A DNA stretch of 33,219 bases, from assembly GCA_024638305.1 (NCBI GenBank), contig JAHEKN010000022.1:1-33219 (forward strand), given 5' to 3'. The position numbers were made by a program, and so were the translations under genes. The notes below the pieces were generated by a model. The model had not been told where the DNA came from, ran no database searches, and was given only the letters and a program-made list of their open reading frames with translations. Positions 27,089 to 33,219 of the stretch are shown here, piece by piece (the stretch's first letter is position 1; each line of letters starts with the position of its first letter). The stretch is from Gemmatimonadota bacterium (GTDB lineage Bacteria; Gemmatimonadota; Gemmatimonadetes; Longimicrobiales; Gaopeijiaceae).

Positions 27089-28687
27089 ATGATCGACAAC
27101 GCAATTCGAGGCATGGGCGTCGCCGCCGTGGGGCTTGCCGTCTTGGCCGGAGTGACCGCGTGTGGCGGTGACGCCGCCGCCGGCTCGCGGCCGACCTTCG
27201 CGACCGCCCCGGTCATCCGCACCGACCTTCGGATCACGGCCGAGGCCACGGGGCTGGTCGAGCCTGTTCGCACCGTGGAGGTGAAGTCCAAGGCCTCGGG
27301 CGAGATCCTCCGGCTCCATGTGGACGTGGGCGACCGAGTACAGGCGGGGGACCTCCTGGCCGACGTCGATCCCCGTGACGTGCGCAACGCCTTCGACCAG
27401 GCGGAGGCGGATCTCGAGGTTGCTCAGGCGCGGGTCGAGATCGCCCAGGCGCAGCTCCAGCGGTCCGTCGAGCTCCTCGAAGCCGGGGTGATCACGCAGC
27501 AGGAGCACGAGGGCTCCAACCTCGAGGCGGCCAACGCTCGCGCGGCTCTGGTTAGGGCGCAGACCAACCTGGAACTCGCGCGATTGCGGCTCGGGGACGT
27601 CACCATCCGCGCGCCGCTCGCGGGGACGATCATCCTCAAGAGCGTGGAAGAGGGACAGGTCATCCAGTCGGCGACCGGGAACGTGTCCGGGGGCACCACG
27701 CTCTTCCAGATGGCCAACCTGGAAGAGATGCAGGTGAGGACGCTGGTCGACGAGACCGACGTGGGGCAGCTGGCAGCCGGCATGGAGACGACCGTGCGGG
27801 TGGAGGCGTTTCCCGACCGCTCGTTCCTGGGCGTGATCGAGAAGATCGAGCCGCAGGCCGAGGTTCAGCAGAACGTCACCATGTTTCCGGTGATCGTTCA
27901 GCTCGACAATCGAGCCGGACTGCTCCGGCCAGGCATGAACGCCGAGGTCGAGGTCCTCGTGGCCGAGCAGTTGGACGTGCTCACGGTGCCCAACAACGCC
28001 ATCGTGGAGCCGAACCAGATGGCTCCGGCGGCCGAGTTGCTCGGGCTCGACCCCAACAGCATCCAGATCGACCGGCGAGCGCTCCGTGGCGGTCCGATGG
28101 GGCCGGAGGACGGCCCATCCGGAGGCGCGGAGGCCAGCGGGCGCACGGCCGAGGGCCGGCCCGACAGTGCGTCTGGCGAGGCAACCGGGCAGGGTCGGCC
28201 CCGGGGTGGACCCGGCGGATTCGACGGCAGCCTGAGCGAGGAGGACCGGGCCCGCTTCCAGCAACTGCGGCAGCAGGTGCAGGCGGGGGAGATCCCGCAG
28301 GACTCCCTGCGCACCCTGATGGCGTCCATGCGGGGCGGTGCGGCGGCGGCGGGAGCCACCGGCCAGCCCGCCGGGGCGGGACAGCGGCGGGGCGGCGTCC
28401 GTGGCCAGGGCCAAGCAGGTGAGCAGGCCGGCGCAGGTCGCGTCGACGGTCGGGTCGCGATTGCCTTCGTCGTGAATGCGGACGGGAGCATCGAGCCCCG
28501 GCCGATCCGGCTGGGCCTCGGTGACTGGGACCAGACGTCCGTCCTGTCCGGGCTCCAGGAAGGGGAGGCGGTCGCCGTCATCGGCGCCGCCCAGCTCCAG
28601 GCTCAGCAGCAGGAGTTCCTGAACCGCATGCGCGAGCGGAACAGTGGTCCGTTCGGCGGCGGCGCCGGCGGCGGTCCGCGGCGATAG
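27089..28687 (+). CDS. MacA-type periplasmic adaptor (HlyD/RND family) with large insert
   Basis: 532 residues, longer than usual (about 370-400). Lipobox VLAGVTACG puts the lipidated Cys at 25, so it sits on the inner membrane from the periplasm. Then lipoyl half-motifs (VEVKSKASGEILRLHVDVGD and IRAPLAGTIILKSVEEGQVI), an alpha-hairpin (residues about 105-165) and beta-barrel (RTLVDETDVGQLAAGM). Residues about 310-448 are a Gly/Arg/Gln-rich insert with no resemblance to standard adaptors, containing a short helical stretch (SEEDRARFQQLRQQVQAGE). A final beta segment ends in a Gly/Arg tail. It bridges the TolC-type channel and the permease. Confidence 0.9.
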   Translation: MIDNAIRGMGVAAVGLAVLAGVTACGGDAAAGSRPTFATAPVIRTDLRITAEATGLVEPVRTVEVKSKASGEILRLHVDVGDRVQAGDLLADVDPRDVRNAFDQAEADLEVAQARVEIAQAQLQRSVELLEAGVITQQEHEGSNLEAANARAALVRAQTNLELARLRLGDVTIRAPLAGTIILKSVEEGQVIQSATGNVSGGTTLFQMANLEEMQVRTLVDETDVGQLAAGMETTVRVEAFPDRSFLGVIEKIEPQAEVQQNVTMFPVIVQLDNRAGLLRPGMNAEVEVLVAEQLDVLTVPNNAIVEPNQMAPAAELLGLDPNSIQIDRRALRGGPMGPEDGPSGGAEASGRTAEGRPDSASGEATGQGRPRGGPGGFDGSLSEEDRARFQQLRQQVQAGEIPQDSLRTLMASMRGGAAAAGATGQPAGAGQRRGGVRGQGQAGEQAGAGRVDGRVAIAFVVNADGSIEPRPIRLGLGDWDQTSVLSGLQEGEAVAVIGAAQLQAQQQEFLNRMRERNSGPFGGGAGGGPRR

Positions 28688-28698
28688 GAGACGGTTCG

Positions 28699-29910
28699 AT
28701 GCTCTTGGGGGAGACCTTGCGGGTGGCGCTCAGCGCCATCAAGGCCAACGCGCTGCGCTCCATGCTCACCACGCTCGGGATCATCATCGGGGTGGGGGCG
28801 GTGATCGCCATGGTGGCGCTCGGTGAAGGCGCCCAGGCCCGGGTACAGGAGCAGATCCAGCAGATGGGCACCAACGTCCTCAGCGTCCGGCCGGGCCAGA
28901 ACATGTTCATGGGCCGGTCCTCCGGCGACGCCCGCCTGTACTACGACGATGCCGAGGCCCTGGTCGCGGACACGCTGGCCGAGTACACCGTGGCGCCCGA
29001 GGCCCGCTCCCGGCAGCAGGTGAGCTACCTGCGCTGGAACGCCTCGGACGACATCATCGGCACATGGCCCGAGTTCTTCGACATCCAGAACATGGAGCTC
29101 GAGCACGGCCGCGTCTTCACGCCCGGCGAGGTGCAGGGGCGGCGGCGGGTGGCCGTCCTGGGATACGAGGTGGCGGAGCAGCTCGGCACCCCGGCATCGC
29201 TCCTGATCGGCCGGACCATCCAGATCCGCGGCGTGCCGTTCGAGGTGGTCGGCACGCTCAAGGAGAAGGGGTCGATGGGCTTCTCCCGCCCCGACGACGA
29301 CGTGTTCATCCCTGTTACGACGGCTCTTTACCGCGTGTTCGGCGGTCGGGACTACCTGAGCACGATCTACATCGAAGTCGGGCCCAACATGACCATGGAC
29401 GCCGCGTTCGCACGCATCGACCAGGTCATTCGGCGGGAGCACAAGCTCACGCCCGGCGAGGAGGCCGACTTCAACATCTCGAACGCGGCGGATCTCCTCG
29501 AGACGTTCAACGAGACCAACCAGACCTTCGGGCTGCTGCTGGCAGGGATCGCGGCGGTCAGCCTGATCGTGGGTGGGATCGGCATCATGAACATCATGCT
29601 CGTGAGCGTGACTGAGCGGACCCGTGAGATCGGCGTGCGGAAGGCGCTCGGGGCCACCCGGCGCAACGTCATGCTCCAGTTCCTGATCGAGGCGCTGGTC
29701 CTCTGTGTGATGGGCGGCTTCCTGGGTGTGGCCGCCGGCGTCGGAGGCGCGCACCTGTTCACCGAGTTGTGGGGATGGACCACGGTAGTGCGCCCGGACG
29801 CCATCCTGATCGCGCTCGCGTTCTCTGCGGCGATCGGACTCTTCTTCGGGATCTGGCCGGCCCAGCGGGCTGCCAGGTTGGATCCGATCGATTCGCTACG
29901 CTACGAGTAA
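28699..29910 (+). CDS. MacB-type ABC permease (FtsX-like)
   Basis: 403 residues: first TM (MLTTLGIIIGVGAVIAMVAL) near the N-terminus, a periplasmic MacB_PCD-type domain of about 200 residues, then three TM helices with the FtsX signature (LIVGGIGIMNIMLVSVTERT then REIGVRKALGATRRNV). No ATPase domain is fused; that function is in the gene at 26364. AGGAG precedes the ATG. With TolC, ATPase and adaptor genes it completes a MacAB-TolC-like exporter. The substrate could be a peptide, antibiotic or lipid-like molecule; sequence does not tell. Confidence 0.94.
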   Translation: MLLGETLRVALSAIKANALRSMLTTLGIIIGVGAVIAMVALGEGAQARVQEQIQQMGTNVLSVRPGQNMFMGRSSGDARLYYDDAEALVADTLAEYTVAPEARSRQQVSYLRWNASDDIIGTWPEFFDIQNMELEHGRVFTPGEVQGRRRVAVLGYEVAEQLGTPASLLIGRTIQIRGVPFEVVGTLKEKGSMGFSRPDDDVFIPVTTALYRVFGGRDYLSTIYIEVGPNMTMDAAFARIDQVIRREHKLTPGEEADFNISNAADLLETFNETNQTFGLLLAGIAAVSLIVGGIGIMNIMLVSVTERTREIGVRKALGATRRNVMLQFLIEALVLCVMGGFLGVAAGVGGAHLFTELWGWTTVVRPDAILIALAFSAAIGLFFGIWPAQRAARLDPIDSLRYE

Positions 29911-29935
29911 CACGATCGGTACGGGCTAGCGTTCC

Positions 29936-31165
29936 CTAGCGCCTCAGCCGCACCTCGCGTTCCGCGCGGTTGCGCATGACCGTCAGCACGATCGGACCCC
30001 GGACCGTGCGGAGCACCTGGCTGAGCTCCAGCGGGGTCGCGACCTCGGTGTCACCGACGCGCACGATCACGTCACCCGCGGCGAGGCCCGCTGCCGCCGC
30101 CGGCGTGCCTTCGGGCGCGGCCGCGACCAGGATCCCGCGGGTGACGCCGAAATACTCTCCCAGCTCGGCTTCGACCGGGACGATCTCGGCGCCCACTAAG
30201 TAGCGGCGCTCCATCCGCACGAGGGGTGTGAGCGGTGTGCCCGTCGAGACCCGCACGCTCACCTCGTCCACCAGGCTACGCATGTTCCCCAGCCGCTCGC
30301 GGCTGAGGTAGGCGAGCCGGTCCTGGAGCGCCGTCAGTTGGGCCGTGAGCCCCGTGCGCTGCTCGTAAAGGCTCGCGAGCCGCAGGGCTCCTTCGTCCAG
30401 GGCCTCCATGGACGTGGCGGCCAGCATGGTCATGCGGGTGCGGAGGGCCGCCTCCTCGACGCGCGTCAGGTCTCTTTGCTTCATGTTGATGAGAGACGCC
30501 AGCGAGTCCGTGGTCGGCGTCCGGACAACGAGGGCCGCGAACGGCAGGGGCACGCCGGGCTCGGGCCCGACGATGCGATAGCTGAAGGTCCCCTGACCAC
30601 CGTCGGTGCGGAAGACGATCGTCATCCCCGATCCTCGCTCCACCGTCTCACGAAGGAGGAGCGTTCGCCCGAGCCCGGCCAGCTCGGCTGCGGGCGGTGG
30701 TGGACCCTGCCTCGTCTGCTCGGGCCGGTTGGCGGCGACGATTGACCGCGAGAGCCGAGCGCGCCCGCGCTGCAGCGTCACCACGACCGTGTCCCCCGCC
30801 CGGAGCGTCTCTGCAATCCGCTCGAAGACCGTGTCTCCGGGAGCCGGACCCCGGATTCGGAGCATGACGTCTCCCACCCTGATGCCGGCTGCCGCTGCCG
30901 GCCCCACGGGATGCACGTCGGTCACGCGGTAGTCGGAGCTCACCGCCATGGGGTTGCCCGCCAGGAAACGGCGTTCGAGCGAGTATTGAATCCCCAGCCA
31001 CCCGGGCGCGCTGCCCGACGCCAGCACCGGCTGCTGGGCAGACGCCGCCCCGGCGGCGCAGGGGAGCGCCGCAAAGGCCATCACCACCCCCGCGAGGAGC
31101 GGCCTGGCCACCTCCGTGCCCGCTCGAGCGAGGGACACGCGCGCCTTGGACGATTGAGCGGACAT
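29936..31165 (-). CDS. Periplasmic protein with two PDZ domains, no protease domain
   Basis: 409 residues. Signal peptide with hydrophobic PLLAGVVMAFAALPCAAG and cleavage after ASA near residue 43. The first PDZ covers about 55-150 (VGPAAAAGIRVGDVMLRIRG) and the second about 310-405 (GTPAAAAGLAAGDVIVRVGD). Between them is a charged helical region with long leucine-rich stretches (residues about 225-300). No catalytic Ser/His/Asp triad of HtrA/DegS is visible, so it is not a protease by itself. Its ATG overlaps the anti-sigma stop by 1 base (TGATG), placing it in the sigma/anti-sigma operon. It may sense envelope signals for the sigma system, but that is inference. Confidence 0.85.
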   Translation of the reverse strand: MSAQSSKARVSLARAGTEVARPLLAGVVMAFAALPCAAGAASAQQPVLASGSAPGWLGIQYSLERRFLAGNPMAVSSDYRVTDVHPVGPAAAAGIRVGDVMLRIRGPAPGDTVFERIAETLRAGDTVVVTLQRGRARLSRSIVAANRPEQTRQGPPPPAAELAGLGRTLLLRETVERGSGMTIVFRTDGGQGTFSYRIVGPEPGVPLPFAALVVRTPTTDSLASLINMKQRDLTRVEEAALRTRMTMLAATSMEALDEGALRLASLYEQRTGLTAQLTALQDRLAYLSRERLGNMRSLVDEVSVRVSTGTPLTPLVRMERRYLVGAEIVPVEAELGEYFGVTRGILVAAAPEGTPAAAAGLAAGDVIVRVGDTEVATPLELSQVLRTVRGPIVLTVMRNRAEREVRLRR

Positions 31166-31809
31166 CAGAACCAGTTGTCCCTCGGGCTGATGGTGCGCCG
31201 GCTCGTCGCGCGCTGCTCGGCGAGCGTGCTTACCAGGAACAGGTTGATGAAGGGGTCGTCGGGCGCACGCTGGAGCGCGTTCTGACCCGCCTGGACCAGC
31301 ATGTCCAGCGCCGCCGCCCGCTCCCCCGAGTCCGAGAACGGCCGCAGATCGGCTGCCGACGACTGCAGCTCTCGATAGCGCACCAACGCGTTCAAGTACT
31401 GTTGCTCCGAGACCGCCACGGCGCGCTCGGCGTCGCCCAGGGTTTCGATCCCCGCCGTCAGGTCATTGGCCCCCATCGGGCCGCCAGAGACCGCCATGCC
31501 GGTCGCCGTGCCTCCGACGAACAACAGCAGCGCCGCCGCCACCCGGGTCCATCCAGCCGAGAGCGGCAAGGACAGCATGACGTTGCGACGCGTGCGGATG
31601 AGCCCCTCGCTCATCAGACGTGCTTCGACCGCCTGCCAGTCGCCGCGTGGTGGCCGGAGACTGGGGAGCGCGCCCAGCGCCTCCGTCTGCTCCTTGAGCT
31701 CTTCCAGCTCACGTGCCCACTCGGGATGCCGTTCGAGCAGGTTGCGCTCTTCGGCCGTGGGCTCGCGGTCGGCAAGCTCCGCTAGCCACTCGAGATTCAT
31801 GTGCTCCAT
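31165..31809 (-). CDS. Putative membrane anti-sigma factor
   Basis: 214 residues. An N-terminal acidic helical segment (about 1-60) resembles an anti-sigma interaction domain but lacks the HxxxCxxC zinc motif. One TM helix (GWTRVAAALLLFVGGTATGM, residues about 86-105) separates it from a periplasmic helical domain of ~100 residues. It is followed by the two-PDZ gene and preceded by the ECF sigma gene, with overlap on both sides. ATG 31809 is taken, with GGAG upstream; ATG 31800 would give the tidy 4-base overlap (ATGA) with the sigma gene stop. Function assigned mostly from position and topology. Confidence 0.75.
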   Translation of the reverse strand: MEHMNLEWLAELADREPTAEERNLLERHPEWARELEELKEQTEALGALPSLRPPRGDWQAVEARLMSEGLIRTRRNVMLSLPLSAGWTRVAAALLLFVGGTATGMAVSGGPMGANDLTAGIETLGDAERAVAVSEQQYLNALVRYRELQSSAADLRPFSDSGERAAALDMLVQAGQNALQRAPDDPFINLFLVSTLAEQRATSRRTISPRDNWF

Positions 31810-32357
31810 GCTTCCGCTCCGGGTTCCATCCGCGGTTCGCGTATGTCCTTAAGCAGGTCTCGCATCTTCACGCGAGCCTTGAACAACTGCGACTTCGAGG
31901 TGCCCGACGTCACGCCGAGCAGCTCTCCGATCTCTTCGTGTGTGTATCCCTCCACATCGTGGAGGATGATGACCTGCCGCATACCGTCGGGGAGCTGGTC
32001 CAACGCCCACTCGAGTCGGCGCTGCAGCAACGCGTCCTTCGAAAGCGTGGGTGCGGAGAGCGACTCCGGCAGCGGCCGCTCCCGTTTTCCGCGCGTCTCC
32101 GCCTTGCGCAGGGCCTGCAGCGCGGCATTGACGGCAATGCGGTGCAACCAGGTCGAGAAACGCGCGTCCCCACGGAACGTGGGCAACGCCCGAATCGCCC
32201 GAATCCACGCCTCCTGTGCGTAGTCCTGCGCTTGGTCGTCGTCCGCCGCGATGCGACGCACCACGGCGTAGACCCGCGGAGCGTAACGCTCGTAGAGCGC
32301 CCGCACCGCTTGGCCGTCTCCATCCGAGGCTTGGCGGATCAGTTGTGCTTCGGTCAT
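31797..32357 (-). CDS. ECF-family RNA polymerase sigma factor
   Basis: 186 residues from ATG 32357: MTEAQLIRQASDGDGQAVRA is a typical ECF opening. Region 2 (about 20-85) contains DDDQAQDYAQEAWIRAIRAL and the -10 recognition helix FSTWLHRIAVNAAL; region 4 (about 112-170) has QLPDGMRQVIILHDVEGYTH and the HTH EEIGELLGVTSGTSKSQL. The frame is open further upstream (ATG 32432 or 32519), but those starts add only basic low-complexity residues. Likely autoregulated together with the downstream anti-sigma and PDZ genes; the stress it answers is unknown. Confidence 0.92.
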   Translation of the reverse strand: MTEAQLIRQASDGDGQAVRALYERYAPRVYAVVRRIAADDDQAQDYAQEAWIRAIRALPTFRGDARFSTWLHRIAVNAALQALRKAETRGKRERPLPESLSAPTLSKDALLQRRLEWALDQLPDGMRQVIILHDVEGYTHEEIGELLGVTSGTSKSQLFKARVKMRDLLKDIREPRMEPGAEAWST

Positions 32358-32532
32358 CCCGTCACGCGTGATGTATGTCGCCAGTTGGACCCGATCCTCG
32401 GCCGGAGGGTTGCCTGCCCGGCGGCGACCCATAACGTATGTGGGCCGGTGAGGGTACGGTACGCCGGCTTGGCGTGCCGACCGGGACCGCCGACCGCATT
32501 CAGGCGTCGTCCGCGACATTCACAGGCAACCC

Positions 32533-33219
32533 TTGATCCGCTTCGATCAGCTCACCAAGCACTACGGGGACCTCGTGGCCGTGCGGGACCTGAGCCTCGA
32601 GGTGGCCCCGGGTGAGGTCTATGCGCTGCTGGGCCCCAACGGCGCCGGGAAGACCACGGCGCTCCGCTGCCTGGCCACGCTGCTGGAGCCCACCAGCGGC
32701 ACGGCCGCGGTCGGCGACGCCGACGTTCGTCGCGACCCTCTGACCGTTCGCCGCCGGATCGGTTTTCTGGCCGCCTCGATGGGGCTCTACGAGCGCCTGA
32801 CGGCCAGGGAGCTGCTGGCGTACTTCGGCTTCCTTCATGGGCTGGAAGGAGAGGCGCTCGACGCTCGGGTGGAGGAGATCATCCGCTTGTTCGGCATCGA
32901 GCCGTTTCAACACCGCTACTGCGGGCGCCTCTCCACGGGTCAACGGCAACGCGTGTCCATCGGGCGGGCGTTGGTTCACGATCCGCCCGCGCTCATCCTG
33001 GACGAGCCCACACTGGGTCTCGATGTCCTCTCGGGCGAGACCATCTACCAGTTCATCCGAGAGGAACGGGAGCGTGGGAAGGCCATCCTGTTCTCGACTC
33101 ACCACATGGCCGAGGTCGAGCTGCTGGCCGACCGCGTGGGCGTCCTGGCGGGGGGCGAGCTCGTGGCGGAGGGGACCGTGCAGGCCATCATCGAGCAGAC
33201 GTCGGCGCCCAACCTGGCC
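32533..33219 (+). CDS. ABC transporter ATP-binding protein (NatA-like), 3' end cut by window edge
   Basis: 229 residues visible, starting at TTG 32533 (LIRFDQLTKHYGDLVAVRDL is the normal opening) without a strong ribosome site. Walker A GPNGAGKTT, signature LSTGQRQRVSIGRAL (LSTGQ instead of LSGGQ, as in the NatA/ABC-2 group), Walker B LILDEPTLGLD and H-loop FSTHHMAEVE are present. It is of the ABC-2/NatA export type, so the membrane permease is expected just beyond the window. Divergent from the sigma factor gene; the 175-base gap between them shows nothing else I can name. Confidence 0.93.
   Translation, partial: MIRFDQLTKHYGDLVAVRDLSLEVAPGEVYALLGPNGAGKTTALRCLATLLEPTSGTAAVGDADVRRDPLTVRRRIGFLAASMGLYERLTARELLAYFGFLHGLEGEALDARVEEIIRLFGIEPFQHRYCGRLSTGQRQRVSIGRALVHDPPALILDEPTLGLDVLSGETIYQFIREERERGKAILFSTHHMAEVELLADRVGVLAGGELVAEGTVQAIIEQTSAPNLA

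Overview
This is a very GC-rich window (I estimate close to 70% from reading it), densely coded on both strands. GTG and TTG starts are common, neighbouring genes often overlap by 1-14 bases, and many exported proteins have Ala-rich signal peptides. The gene mix suggests a Gram-negative-type bacterium with an outer membrane (TolC, MacA/MacB, type IV minor pilins, c-type cytochrome maturation). Gemmatimonadota is my best guess from overall style. That is inference: there is no rRNA or other taxonomic anchor here.

Layout. 1-707 (-): membrane dipeptidase (peptidase M19), cut by the left edge. 878-7978 (+): Na+-coupled NSS transporter, an overlapping unknown gene, endonuclease III, an HD-domain protein, a secreted M6 metalloprotease with a modular tail, a lipoprotein, and a 36-codon membrane peptide resembling the small subunit of MetP-type NSS transporters. 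8009-18691 (+): housekeeping stretch with carB, a class II-type deacetylase, a CcmH-like protein with an altered cysteine motif, a SAM methyltransferase with a repetitive tail, an M24 peptidase, priA and an HNH nuclease. 18714-19277 (-): unknown coiled-coil protein with a candidate sigma-54 promoter. 19613-23592 (+): minor-pilin operon (GspH/FimT, PilV, PilW, PilX types). Its first gene is broken by a 9-G run, and the rest of the pilin reads on in another frame. 23665-24823: a PqqD/RRE-type protein (-), divergent from a 145-residue unknown (+), followed by two very short ORFs. 25042-29910 (+): TolC, MacB-type ATPase, MacA-type adaptor and MacB-type permease, which form a complete tripartite exporter. 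29936-32357 (-): ECF sigma factor, membrane anti-sigma factor and a two-PDZ periplasmic protein, all overlapping. 32533-33219 (+): NatA-like ABC ATPase, cut by the right edge.

The main points for a second look are: the G-tract in the pilin gene (phase variation or a homopolymer error); the PqqD/small-peptide island next to an exporter (possible orphan RiPP-like locus, speculative); the NSS small subunit encoded about 5.5 kb from an NSS transporter; the CcmH whose CxxC has lost its first Cys; and several in-frame 9- or 12-bp minisatellites in non-conserved parts of otherwise ordinary genes.
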